DNA of 64,000 nucleotides from a bacterium (GCA_004297985.1 SCRA01000004.1:52087-116086); one strand, 5' to 3'; positions 52,084-60,177 are shown, counted from the first letter of the stretch. Numbers and translations are program-made. Notes: generated by a model from the sequence alone, not told the origin.

Positions 52084-53433
52084 CTACGATCCGCCACCGC
52101 CAAGCTGAGGGAAGATGAGTTGGACGGTTGAGATGACGGTCAGCACGCCGACCACCACCACGGTCGCCCAGGCGATGGCGTTGAGCGCGCGGCCGTTGAC
52201 GTACTGCCCCATCAGCCGTTTGTTGTTGATGAGCAGCAGCATGAGGACGAGCACGACCGGCAGGAGCGCGCCGTTGAGCACCTGCGAGTAGAAGATGATC
52301 TGCAGTAGTGGCGCGCCGGGAATCAGCACAAGGCCCGCGCCGATCACGATGAGCCCGAGATAGAGCGAGTAGAAGACGGGCGCTTCGCGGAAGCGGCGCT
52401 CCACGCCCGATTCGAAGCCGAAGGCCTCGCAGACGTAGTAGGCCGTCGAAAGCGGCAGGATCGAGGCCGTGAAGAGGGCTGCGTTGAGCAGGCCGACGGC
52501 GAAGAGCAGCGAGGCGTACTTACCAGCCAGCGGGGCCAAGGCGGCCGCGACGTCGCCGGCGTCGTTGACGATGATCTGATGACCGTGCGGCGCGTGAGCG
52601 TTGAAGATGAAGATGGTTGCCGCGCTGGCGACGATGATGAAGAAGGCCACGATATCCGTGAAGAGCGCACCGCTGATGACGTCGATGCGCGAATACGGAT
52701 AGTCCTTGATCTTCACGCCCTTCTCGACGATCGCCGATTGAATGTAGAACTGCATCCAAGGCGAGATGGTGGTGCCGATGACGCCGACCGCCATCAGCAG
52801 GTAGGCGCTGTTGGCCGTAAAGTGCGGTGCCGCCATCGCGTGCGCCACGTCGTGCCAGTGCGGGTGGACCATGATCCCGCTGACGATGTAGGCCAAGTAC
52901 ACCGTACAGAAGATCAGGAAGATCTTCTCGACGACGCGGTACGTACCGCGCGTCACCACAAGGAAGACGAAGGCGGCGCCCGCGATCGTCAGCCAGTACT
53001 TGTTGAAGATCGGGAGGTACGAATGGAAGATGGGCGCCGCCGAGGCGATGCCGGCAAACTCGGCGGCCGTATTGCCGAGGTCGCAGAGCACGAAGGTGAC
53101 CAGCACCCAGAACGTGACTTTGACGCCGAAGTTTTCACGGATCAGATCGGCAAGACCCTTGCCCGTCACTGCGCCCATGCGCGCGCACATCTCCTGCGTC
53201 ACCACCAGCGCGATGGTGACGGGAACCAAGAGCCACAGCAGCTCGTAGCCGAACTGTGCCCCGGCCAGCGAGTAGGTGGTGATGCCGCCCACGTCGTTGT
53301 CGGCGTTGGCGGTGATCAGCCCCGGGCCCACGACCGAGAGGAACATCAGGATGGAGCGCCAGCGCGTGGGGCGGCGCACGGCGGCAGGAGCCGCTGCGGT
53401 CGGGCGGGCGTCGATCGCGTCGGGCGGGTTCAT
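52084..53433 (-). CDS. NRAMP-family divalent metal transporter, non-canonical
   Basis: A 449-aa inner-membrane transporter with about 11 helices. The first helix has GPGLITANADNDVGGITTYS (about 37-56) where classical Mn/Fe NRAMPs have DPGN. The sixth-helix motif, MPHN in MntH, reads ISPWMQF here, so the metal-binding Met is lost. Such changes are known in NRAMP relatives that move Mg2+ rather than Mn2+. The gene lies 12 bp downstream of a soluble MgtE-type sensor gene, which supports magnesium or another hard ion. Confidence 0.85.
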   Translation of the reverse strand: MNPPDAIDARPTAAAPAAVRRPTRWRSILMFLSVVGPGLITANADNDVGGITTYSLAGAQFGYELLWLLVPVTIALVVTQEMCARMGAVTGKGLADLIRENFGVKVTFWVLVTFVLCDLGNTAAEFAGIASAAPIFHSYLPIFNKYWLTIAGAAFVFLVVTRGTYRVVEKIFLIFCTVYLAYIVSGIMVHPHWHDVAHAMAAPHFTANSAYLLMAVGVIGTTISPWMQFYIQSAIVEKGVKIKDYPYSRIDVISGALFTDIVAFFIIVASAATIFIFNAHAPHGHQIIVNDAGDVAAALAPLAGKYASLLFAVGLLNAALFTASILPLSTAYYVCEAFGFESGVERRFREAPVFYSLYLGLIVIGAGLVLIPGAPLLQIIFYSQVLNGALLPVVLVLMLLLINNKRLMGQYVNGRALNAIAWATVVVVGVLTVISTVQLIFPQLGGGGS

Positions 53434-53445
53434 GGTGTCTCCGGT

Positions 53446-54765
53446 CTACGAGATTACGCGAATGTCGGGCGCCGCGCGGTGGTGGCGCGCTGTGAAGCGA
53501 GGGAGTTGCTTGCGTGTCTTCTCGGGAAAAATGGCGTCGATTGCGTCGTCGACGGTGATGATCCCGACCATGATGCCGTCGTCGTCGACCACTGGGACCG
53601 CGAGCAGGTCGTAGCGTGCGATCGTACGTGCGACGTCCTCGGCCGTCTGTTGCGGGTGGACGGTGACGACGTCGGTCTCCATGATCGACTCGATGGTGGA
53701 CCGCGGAGGCGCCAGGATCAGCTGACGCAGCGATAGGACTCCCAAGAGCCGCCGCTCCTGATCGGTAACGAACAGGTAGTAGATGAAATCGGTCTGTGGC
53801 GACATCTCGCGGAGCTTCTCCATCGTCGCCTCCGCGGTGCGATGGGGATAGATCCAGAGATAGTCCTTGGTCATCAGACCGGCGGCGGTATCGGGATCGT
53901 AGGTCGCCAGCTCGCGCAGCTCGCCGGCCGTCTCCGGCTCCATCTCGGCGAGCAGCTCCTGGCGGCGCTCCTCGTCCAGTTCGTGGAGTAAGTCTGCGGC
54001 ATCGTCGGCATCCATCTCCTCGACGATGTCCGCGGCCCGTTCCTTTCCTAAGTCTTCGAGGATCGTCTGCTGCGTCTCGATGTCCAAGTGCTCGAGCGCG
54101 TCGGCGGCGGTCTCGTCGTCGAGCGATCGGATGACGCGCGTCTGATCGCCGGCGGAGAGATCGGAGATGATCTCCGCCAAGTCCGATGGGTGGAGCTTGG
54201 CCAGGCGACTCTTCTCGATCTTGAGCCGCACGCGGTCCGGGTTGACGTCGTGGATGGGTGCGACGGCGTCCCAAGCGATCAGCGCCCGTGGGATGTTCTC
54301 GTTGACCTTCGGTAGGAAGCGGCGTGCGAACGAGCGCAACCCCAGCCGGCGCAGCAGCCCGGCCAAGCCCACGTCGGCGGCGACGACGCGCAGGGTGCCG
54401 TTGACGTTGGCCACCTCGAGGTCGTTGATGCGCACCACCTTGCGGCCATTGGTGTCGACGATTTGCCGATCGAAGAGATCGGCGATGAGGTAGAGCGACT
54501 CCTCGTGGGCGAACGGCGCCAGCTCCGGCTTGGTTCCGAGGCGCACGGGGCCGTGCTCACCGATTTCGATGACCGTGGTGAACGGCGCGTAGAGGTCGTT
54601 CTTTCCGCCCGTCTTGATGACGATGCCGTCGATCGGCGGAAAGGGCTGCTGCGGCGCATCGACGAGGAAGTCGGAGACGCGGCCTACCGCGACTTCGCGG
54701 GCCCCCTCCGTGTACGTTACCTCTCGCCCGATGAGCTCGGAGAGGAAGCCCGCGACGAAGCTCAC
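53446..54765 (-). CDS. MgtE-type N-domain and CBS protein without membrane channel
   Basis: A 439-aa soluble protein. Residues ~10-130 contain two PRC-barrel-like repeats (REVAVGRVSDFLVDAP, GRKVVRINDLEVANV). Residues ~190-310 form the MgtE N superhelix (LHPSDLAEIISDLSAGDQT, ERAADIVEEMDADDAADLLH). Residues ~315-430 are a CBS pair (MTKDYLWIYPHRTAEA, IMETDVVTVHPQQTAEDVAR). The MgtE transmembrane channel is missing. In MgtE these domains sense Mg2+ and gate the pore; here they probably regulate the NRAMP transporter encoded next. Confidence 0.85.
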   Translation of the reverse strand: MSFVAGFLSELIGREVTYTEGAREVAVGRVSDFLVDAPQQPFPPIDGIVIKTGGKNDLYAPFTTVIEIGEHGPVRLGTKPELAPFAHEESLYLIADLFDRQIVDTNGRKVVRINDLEVANVNGTLRVVAADVGLAGLLRRLGLRSFARRFLPKVNENIPRALIAWDAVAPIHDVNPDRVRLKIEKSRLAKLHPSDLAEIISDLSAGDQTRVIRSLDDETAADALEHLDIETQQTILEDLGKERAADIVEEMDADDAADLLHELDEERRQELLAEMEPETAGELRELATYDPDTAAGLMTKDYLWIYPHRTAEATMEKLREMSPQTDFIYYLFVTDQERRLLGVLSLRQLILAPPRSTIESIMETDVVTVHPQQTAEDVARTIARYDLLAVPVVDDDGIMVGIITVDDAIDAIFPEKTRKQLPRFTARHHRAAPDIRVIS

Positions 54766-55133
54766 GGCCGTACCGCCGTACCGTGTGGACGGTCGGCGCG
54801 GATGCGATACCCGGGACGAAGGTAGAGGCTATGAAAGCGGGAGCAGACGCAACGAAGTGCCGCTGCATCGACCGGTTGCGAAGAGGATAGGGCGACGCGC
54901 CTCGCAACCCAGCGGCGCAATAGCCCGAGCATCACGGTCATGGGAGTACACCTCCATTGTCGCCGGTAGAGGGTCGTCCGCCATGGCGGGTTCGTAGAAA
55001 CACGAGTATCTACTAGAGCCGTCGCTAGTCATCGAGAGCACGTCACCTCCTTTCGCTGGGCGCATTGCGCGCCAAAAATGGGCCACATCATTCTAGCCGT
55101 TGGCTCGCCGGGAAGTCAACGCCGGTTCCGAAC
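54766..55133 (-). other. Long leader region upstream of the MgtE/NRAMP operon
   Basis: These 368 nt contain a possible 70-codon leader frame on the minus strand with an extremely strong ribosome-binding site. No standard M-box (Mg2+ riboswitch) consensus could be found. No other gene is seen on either strand; a small dyad GCGCAATGCGC lies near 55060-55070. Confidence 0.45.
54829..55041 (-). CDS. Possible 70-residue leader or small protein
   Basis: GTG 55041 follows AAAGGAGGTGA, nearly the full anti-Shine-Dalgarno complement, 1-5 nt upstream. An ATG 4 codons later (VLSM) is the alternative. The product is soluble, with a C-terminal Arg/Leu-rich stretch (LFATGRCSGTSLRLLPLS), and matches no family. 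Being upstream of an ion-transport operon, it may be a regulatory leader peptide; the absence of repeated Pro or acidic codons gives no clear stalling signal. The coding evidence is mainly the ribosome-binding site. Confidence 0.4.
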   Translation of the reverse strand: MLSMTSDGSSRYSCFYEPAMADDPLPATMEVYSHDRDARAIAPLGCEARRPILFATGRCSGTSLRLLPLS

Positions 55134-55655
55134 TTACCGCCGTGCCGCAGAGAGCGCCGCGGCGGCGAAACCGAAGACCAGGACGATGCCGTAGACCGCC
55201 GAGCTGCGCCGGTGGAGCGTGTCGAAGGTCACGCGCCGAGGATCGTCCTTTGGAAGCGAAGCGAGCGGTCCCTGGAGCTCGCCCACGATGGCGTCCATGC
55301 GTGGCGCGATACTCCACTGCGCGTAGTCGGTAGCAGCGACCGCGCCGGCGACGAGTAGGGCGCCGACCAGTGCCAGCCTGCCCTCGCGGGAGATACGGCC
55401 TAGCCAGATGATCAGCGTGATCCCGCCGCAGAACCAGGCTACCCCCGTTAGTGCGCGCAGCGAGGCGCCTACGATGGCACCGGCGCTCTGCGCCGGAGCG
55501 TGGGCGAATGCCGCGGGCGCCGCTATAAAGGCGACCCCGGCGAGCGAGCCGAGCCAGACGATGTAGAGGAGGGTCTCCAGAATTGAGACGGCGATGCGTC
55601 TGCTGGGCGATATCTCGATCGGCGCACCGCGCCGGCGAATGGGAATCCCGGCCAT
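55134..55655 (-). CDS. DUF4149-like membrane protein
   Basis: A 173-aa protein with four hydrophobic segments: LETLLYIVWLGSLAGVAFIA, SLRALTGVAWFCGGITLIIW, LALVGALLVAGAVAATDYAQ and SAVYGIVLVFGFAAAALSA. The sequence around AAPAAFAHAP and the polar loop with DTLHRRSSAVYG fit the DUF4149/TMEM205-like family, whose role is unknown. The start is taken as ATG 55655 after GGAGG about 13 nt upstream. It is divergent from the inositol-phosphatase gene. Confidence 0.6.
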   Translation of the reverse strand: MAGIPIRRRGAPIEISPSRRIAVSILETLLYIVWLGSLAGVAFIAAPAAFAHAPAQSAGAIVGASLRALTGVAWFCGGITLIIWLGRISREGRLALVGALLVAGAVAATDYAQWSIAPRMDAIVGELQGPLASLPKDDPRRVTFDTLHRRSSAVYGIVLVFGFAAAALSAARR

Positions 55656-55699
55656 CGTTAGGAGGAACCTCCGGAAGGCGGCTGGTAAGGCGGCCCGCT

Positions 55700-56467
55700 G
55701 TGAACGATGCGTTGGATGTTACCGTCGAGGCTGCGCGAGCCGCGGGGAAGGTTCTCCTGGGCTACCTGGGCGGCCCTCTCGATCTCGGCCATAAGAGCAC
55801 GCGCGCCGATTTAGTGACGCAGGCCGACCGCGCAAGCGAGGAGCTGCTGCGCGCCCGGTTGCTGGGGGCTCGCCCAGGATCCGCGTTCTACGGCGAGGAG
55901 ACGGGGGCCACGGCGGGGACGAGCGGCGAACGCTGGATCGTCGACCCCCTGGATGGAACCACCAACTTCGTCCACGCCTTTCCGTTCTTCTGTGTCTCGA
56001 TCGGCTACGAGCGTGACGGTGTGATGGAGATCGGCGTCGTCTACAACCCCGCGCTCGATGAGCTCTATTCGGCGCGCCGTGGCTGCGGAGCGACGCGCAA
56101 CGGTGAGGCGCTGCATGTCTCGAAGACGACCGCGCTCTCCGAGGCACTGCTGTGCACCGGATTCATGCCGGGCCCTGGCGGCCTTGGCAGAAATCTCGAG
56201 AACTTCGTGCAGTTGAGCGATCGTTCGCATGCCGTACGCCGCGTGGGTGCGGCCGCACTCGACCTCTGCTATGTGGCGCTTGGCGCCTTCGACGGCTTCT
56301 GGGAGTACGGGCTTCACCCATGGGACGTGGCCGCGGGAAGCCTGATCGTTAGCGAGGCCGGAGGGCGGGTTACGAACGGCGAGGGCTCGCCATTCACCTT
56401 CGATGCGCCGGTGATCGTAGCAAGCAATGGAGCCATCCACGACGAGATCCTGGCCCTGATCGTGTAG
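55700..56467 (+). CDS. Inositol monophosphatase family protein
   Basis: A 255-aa Mg2+-dependent sugar/inositol phosphatase. GTG 55700 is chosen after AAGGCGG. Motif 1 is FYGEETG (Glu metal ligands), motif 2 is WIVDPLDGTTNFVH (Asp ligands), and motif 3 is HPWDVAAGSLIVSEAGG. The family includes SuhB, histidinol phosphatase HisN and fructose-1,6-bisphosphatase variants; the exact substrate is open. It stands alone with no operon partner. Confidence 0.88.
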   Translation: MNDALDVTVEAARAAGKVLLGYLGGPLDLGHKSTRADLVTQADRASEELLRARLLGARPGSAFYGEETGATAGTSGERWIVDPLDGTTNFVHAFPFFCVSIGYERDGVMEIGVVYNPALDELYSARRGCGATRNGEALHVSKTTALSEALLCTGFMPGPGGLGRNLENFVQLSDRSHAVRRVGAAALDLCYVALGAFDGFWEYGLHPWDVAAGSLIVSEAGGRVTNGEGSPFTFDAPVIVASNGAIHDEILALIV

Positions 56468-56519
56468 CGGCGGCCTGGCTGTTGATGCAGAGCCGTGCGC
56501 GTAAAATACGTACCGCGGG

Positions 56520-56599
56520 CGATAACGTATCGGTACTTCCCCCGATGCGCGGCGCGTGACGATCCGGTACCATTTGCGGTAGACGTCACGGGTGTGACG
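56520..56599. promoter_or_regulatory. Two palindromes upstream of gene 56632
   Basis: CGATA-ACG-TATCG lies at 56520-56532 and CGTCAC-GGGT-GTGACG at 56584-56599, both perfect inverted repeats. The second lies directly before a -10-like TAGATA (56604-56609) and about 33 nt before the ATG at 56632, the usual place for a repressor or activator site. The regulator is unknown. Confidence 0.45.
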
Positions 56600-56631
56600 C
56601 GTGTAGATACAAACGGCAGCAGGGGGAAGAT

Positions 56632-57306
56632 ATGGTTGCGAACCTCACCGAAATCTCACATGCGTCTCTCGAGAGTTTTGCGCACCAGCAGAGTGATCGG
56701 CTGCACCGAGCTCGCGTCGATGCGTTCGACGCCGCCGTTCGGGCCTGCCTCACCGGAGGGGTGCAGGCAGCCGAGGAGACGCTGCACCGCGTCTGGGAGA
56801 GGAACCCGGTGCACTCCGGCGATGAGGACGCCGCCGATCGCGCGCGGTTCCTTCGCGCGCTGCAGTGGATGGAGCACGACGAGTGCTTGCGCCCGGCCGA
56901 TATCCTGACGTGCGAACCATTCGCGCTCGAGCGCTCGCTTCCGACAGGGGAGTGCTACGTGCTGCAGGGGCGCATCGACGCTTTGTCCCGCGAGCGGGGC
57001 ACGCTCTACGTCTGGGCGTCCTCAGACCCCAAAGGTGCGTTGATTCCTGCGGCCTATGCGATGAACGCCTTGCGCAGCCGCCGGTTGCGGCTGACACGAA
57101 TCTTTTTCGATGTGGCGTCCGCCTATCCCGTGGTCACCGGCGACATCACCTCGGATGAGGTGGAGGCGCAGATGCGCGAGATCGACCGATTAGCGGCGCA
57201 GTGGATCGCTCAATTCGATTCAGCGCCTTCCACGCTGTCGTTCTCCCGTACCACGGAATACTGCCGAAACTCCGTGTTCCAGGGCTGGGGGCCGCGCCTG
57301 GGCTAG
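56632..57306 (+). CDS. Unknown protein, possibly degenerate PD-(D/E)XK nuclease fold
   Basis: A 224-aa soluble protein after a GGGGGAAG ribosome-binding site. Residues ~95-150 read CEPFALERSLPTGECYVLQG, then RIDALSRERGTLYVWAS and SDPKGALIPAAYAMNAL. The order Glu, GRID, beta-strand, (D)xK, YA-x-x-L recalls RecB/Cas4-type nucleases, where the Lys would be in DPKG. The single Cys near the end (TEYCRNSVFQGW) is at the place of their Fe-S Cys but alone. The match is suggestive only; the catalytic Asp position is uncertain. Its stop shares CTAG with the convergent gene. Confidence 0.5.
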   Translation: MVANLTEISHASLESFAHQQSDRLHRARVDAFDAAVRACLTGGVQAAEETLHRVWERNPVHSGDEDAADRARFLRALQWMEHDECLRPADILTCEPFALERSLPTGECYVLQGRIDALSRERGTLYVWASSDPKGALIPAAYAMNALRSRRLRLTRIFFDVASAYPVVTGDITSDEVEAQMREIDRLAAQWIAQFDSAPSTLSFSRTTEYCRNSVFQGWGPRLG

Positions 57307-57845
57307 CTCGGCGGTTCTTCTCCGTGTCCGATCGCGATGTACGTCACGATGTCCCACGCGTTGCGGATACCGATGAAGATCAGCAACAAGACTCCGCCCG
57401 CGATGGCGAACAGCGCCTGTGCCGAAACCGCGTAAAGCATGATCGCGCCTGCCAGGATCGCGGCGTACGCAAGGAATGGAAGAATCGAGTACCAGGTCCA
57501 GTCCTCGAGATCGGGGCTGTACGCGCTCAAGCGCCTCGTTCGGAACATGACGCGCAGCACGTATCCGACGCCGGCCAAGCCCACGAGTATGAGCAGCGTA
57601 GCGAGATGAGCCAGTGAGCGCCACGGCGCGTTGAGAACCGCGGAGACGAACAGCGCCATACCGAAATGTGCGACCGTCGGGGTGTTGAACGTCGAGATTC
57701 CCTCGGGGTCTCTCCGCAAGCGTTCCACCGTGGTGATCAGGGTGATGACGACGAACATCAACCCCGTCAGGGCGGCGGCTGCCGAGCCGGTCATGAGGTA
57801 GAAGTTCGACCAAGAGGTGAGAACGGACGACGCGGTTTCGGTCAT
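57303..57845 (-). CDS. Hypothetical integral membrane protein
   Basis: A 180-aa protein with five hydrophobic helices, beginning FYLMTGSAAAALTGLMFVVI and including LATLLILVGLAGVGYVLRVM and AISVSAQALFAIAGG-like segments (VSAQALFAIAGGVLLLIF). No family assignment is possible. It starts 3 bp after the amine oxidase stop on the same strand, so the two are probably cotranscribed. Its 3' end shares CTAG with the convergent unknown gene. Confidence 0.6.
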   Translation of the reverse strand: MTETASSVLTSWSNFYLMTGSAAAALTGLMFVVITLITTVERLRRDPEGISTFNTPTVAHFGMALFVSAVLNAPWRSLAHLATLLILVGLAGVGYVLRVMFRTRRLSAYSPDLEDWTWYSILPFLAYAAILAGAIMLYAVSAQALFAIAGGVLLLIFIGIRNAWDIVTYIAIGHGEEPPS

Positions 57846-57848
57846 CGA

Positions 57849-59171
57849 TCACCTACTGGCGCAGAGCGACGATACCGCTTCCCGAGCGGCGCGCTCGCCG
57901 CTTTCGAGCGCACCGTTCACCGTACCGCCTTGGCCGCCGTTCGACGCCGCCTCGCCCGCGAAGAACAGCGTGTCGTCGACGGGTGCCGCAAGCGCCGCGC
58001 GCGCGTCCCCGCCGCCGACAGCGACGTAACTGTACGCGCCTCGCGCGAACGGATCGTGGATCCAATCGTGCATGATGCCACCTTCGAATTCCTTACGCAC
58101 GAGTGCGGGCTCCCCGAACAACGCCCCGAGACCGTCGAGCGCACGCCCGATGAGCTCCGCTTGCGAGGCGTCGCTCAACGCGGCCGCCGGCGGACCGCCG
58201 GCCCACGCCACGATCAACTCGCTGCGCACCGGTACTTGCGTCCAATACGCCGCGAACGGCTGCCCCACGCACCGGAAGAACGCGCCGTCACGATACCTCC
58301 CGTCGCTGATCTGCTCCCAGAACGCTGTCCGAAAGCAGAGCGCTATCCTGATCGCGTGTCCCATTTCGATACGGCCGAGTGCGTCGCGCTTGGCAGCGGG
58401 CAGTTCGGGATCGAACACGACCGCGGTCTCATCACGGCCGTGCCGTAAGACGCCAACCGGAAGCGTCACGATCGCCGCGCGCGCATGAATCGTCCGCGAT
58501 TCCCCGCAATCGCTTTTCGCATCGACGGTGACGGCGCCGCGCCGCCACGAAACTCGGCGCACGACCGTGGAGAGGTAGGTCCGAACACCCGCGGTTGCGC
58601 AGGCGTTGCGTAGGTGCTCGAACAGCGGCCGGTAACCGCCGAGAGGCCGCGCAATCGCAAAATCCACGCCCGATCGCCACTCGTTCGCAATTGCCCGCGC
58701 GCTGGCAATCGCTGGATCGGCGGCGTCGAAGCTCTCGACAAATGCGCGCGCCGCCCGTACCCTCTCTTGCATGGCCTTGTCGCCTTCGAAGCGTCGCAGA
58801 AATCGATCGACGCTCTCGTCGCCCGAAAGCGTCAAGGCCTCCTCGAAGATGCCGAAAGCCGATAGAGAGCCGGCGTCGTCGCGCCGTAGGATTCCGCCCT
58901 CGCCGCGCGTCCACGACTCGCCGCCCGTGTCGACCGCCGCAGTCCCGGCCTCGCTGAGCAAGGCCATGGTCTCTTCGGCCCGGCCGTGGATGAACTCCGC
59001 GCCGAGTTCGGCCGCCACCGCAGCCCGCGCCGATGGGACCGACCACGCGCGGCCGCCCACACGGTCGCGGGCCTCCAGCACGATCACCCGCAATGACCGG
59101 CCGGCTAGGCTGCGCGCAGCCGCCAGACCCGCCGCGCCGGCGCCGATCACAATAGCATCTGCGTCCATCAT
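57849..59171 (-). CDS. Flavin amine oxidase
   Basis: A 440-aa FAD enzyme of the monoamine/polyamine oxidase family. AIVIGAGAAGLAAARSLAG (about 5-23) is the FAD-binding motif, VIVLEARDRVGGRAWS follows, and DPFARGAYSYVAVGG with LFFAGEAASNGGQGGTVNGA closes the FAD site. No signal peptide is seen. The amine substrate is unknown; related enzymes act on amino acids, polyamines or phytoene-like compounds. It heads a two-gene unit with a membrane protein. Confidence 0.82.
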   Translation of the reverse strand: MMDADAIVIGAGAAGLAAARSLAGRSLRVIVLEARDRVGGRAWSVPSARAAVAAELGAEFIHGRAEETMALLSEAGTAAVDTGGESWTRGEGGILRRDDAGSLSAFGIFEEALTLSGDESVDRFLRRFEGDKAMQERVRAARAFVESFDAADPAIASARAIANEWRSGVDFAIARPLGGYRPLFEHLRNACATAGVRTYLSTVVRRVSWRRGAVTVDAKSDCGESRTIHARAAIVTLPVGVLRHGRDETAVVFDPELPAAKRDALGRIEMGHAIRIALCFRTAFWEQISDGRYRDGAFFRCVGQPFAAYWTQVPVRSELIVAWAGGPPAAALSDASQAELIGRALDGLGALFGEPALVRKEFEGGIMHDWIHDPFARGAYSYVAVGGGDARAALAAPVDDTLFFAGEAASNGGQGGTVNGALESGERAAREAVSSLCASR

Positions 59172-59225
59172 GCTGCCTTCAAGATGCCGGCCAAGAGATC
59201 CGCAGCGATATCGAGTCTAGCCAGA

Positions 59226-59315
59226 TGGCGGAGGGGGTGAGATTCGAACTCACGGAACCCTTGCGGGCCCGGCGGTTTTCAAGACCGCTGCATTCAACCG
59301 CTCTGCCACCCCTCC
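59226..59315 (-). tRNA. tRNA-Ser(TGA)
   Basis: The minus strand folds as a complete tRNA: acceptor GGAGGGG with CCCCTCC, discriminator G and an encoded CCA end (59226-59228). The anticodon arm is GCGGTCTTGAAAACCGC with anticodon TGA, the long variable arm typical of serine tRNAs follows, and GAGTTCGAATCTC forms the T arm. Length is 90 nt. Confidence 0.95.
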
Positions 59316-59672
59316 ACGATTTGGGACTCTTGCCCCGTAAGGTTTTGCGCCTCAGCGCTGCCCCACTATCTAATCGGCATGCACCCATTTGCTAACCGAT
59401 TGATAACGGGCCGGGTTTTCACGCCGGGCGCCTACCTCCTGCGGGCTTCCCCAGTATGTCGGCGAGGCGCTCAGAGGCGTCCTCTTCCATGCCTTCCAGA
59501 AGTGAGAACGTGGCAGGATTCCTGTGAGCTTCAGGCATTCGTGGGGTTTTTCATACGCTGTGTTCCCGCTCGTTTCAGGGGGGCCTTGCTGTACCGACGT
59601 GTCGGGCCGTAAACTTGTGTAGAAATGCCTTAGCGATGATAGTTCCGGAAAGCGGGTAAGGAGCTCTGCCGA
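59316..59672. other. Low-GC gap beside tRNA-Ser with an integrase remnant
   Basis: This 357-nt stretch is less GC-rich than its neighbours. The only recognisable item is a short minus-strand frame resembling the last 39 residues of a tyrosine recombinase. No intact gene is seen. It looks like the scar of an integrated element beside a tRNA gene. Confidence 0.5.
59419..59538 (-). pseudogene. C-terminal remnant of a tyrosine recombinase (integrase)
   Basis: A 39-codon frame ending in LLEGMEEDASERLADILG plus a short basic tail. The end of tyrosine recombinases commonly reads (D)TYSHLLxGMxEEAAxRL; here the equivalent of TYSHLL is TFSLL, with the catalytic Tyr as Phe and the His deleted. The upstream part is lost, since a stop codon lies five codons before its first Met. 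It lies about 100 bp upstream of tRNA-Ser, a common integration target. The likeness rests on a short segment. Confidence 0.45.
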
Positions 59673-60095
59673 GTGTCGGATTCACCGGACGTAAGTGTTA
59701 CGTGCAAGCAGTGCGGCAGCAGGTTGGAAGTCTCTGCGGATGAGACGCCGGAGTCGGGGCGACCATGCCCCGACTCCGGTTCAACTCTACGGAATACCCT
59801 CGTCAAGCTGGAGGCGACTCTCGCTCCGATCGGTGGGTTTCGCATGAAGGCGAAAGACCCAACTTGGAAAGGCCAGAAGAAGAAGTACAGCAGAGAGGAC
59901 AAGCATTCGCGAGAGGTTTATAGAGACTTGGGCGTGCCGGTTGAGCGTTACCAAATGAACGATAGGAAGAATGACCTGCGCGTGGAGCGTATCACGACGT
60001 TGGACGGGCGGATCATTTACGAAAAGCAGGAGCCGCTCTCCGAACACCACAGCCACGGCGATGCGAAGGCAAAATCCGCAGACACTCAAGAGTAG
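59673..60095 (+). CDS. Zinc-ribbon-like hypothetical protein
   Basis: A 140-aa soluble protein starting at GTG 59673, about 10 nt after AAGGAG. It begins VSDSPDVSVTCKQCGSRLEV; the pair CKQC is one half of a zinc ribbon, but the second half reads CPDSG, so one Cys is replaced by Ser. The middle is very Lys-rich (WKGQKKKYSREDKHSRE) and the end has SEHHSHGDAKA. Base composition is clearly less GC-rich than the surrounding genes. Similar small zinc-ribbon proteins of unknown role occur widely; transfer with the tRNA-linked element is possible. Confidence 0.6.
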   Translation: MSDSPDVSVTCKQCGSRLEVSADETPESGRPCPDSGSTLRNTLVKLEATLAPIGGFRMKAKDPTWKGQKKKYSREDKHSREVYRDLGVPVERYQMNDRKNDLRVERITTLDGRIIYEKQEPLSEHHSHGDAKAKSADTQE

Positions 60096-60177
60096 AGAGT
60101 GCCCAAGGACCGCTGAGGTTCCGACGGTCCATTCTGCTAACGGACGACTCGAAAGAACGGGGTTTTCTAGGGCGTCG

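Noticed and set aside
53446..54765. Truncated mgtE pseudogene
   Set aside because: The frame is intact, ends after complete CBS domains and carries extra N-terminal PRC-barrel-like repeats, so it is a distinct soluble architecture.
54766..55133. M-box magnesium riboswitch upstream of the MgtE/NRAMP genes
   Set aside because: The conserved M-box motifs could not be recognised on the minus strand; a covariance-model search would settle this.
59379..59612. 77-codon plus-strand frame beside tRNA-Ser
   Set aside because: No ribosome-binding site or domain; the opposite strand holds the recombinase-like tail.
60105..60160. Terminator from the GGACCG/CGGTCC dyad after the zinc-ribbon gene
   Set aside because: The 6-bp stem has a 12-nt loop and no T-run follows, so it is too weak to call.
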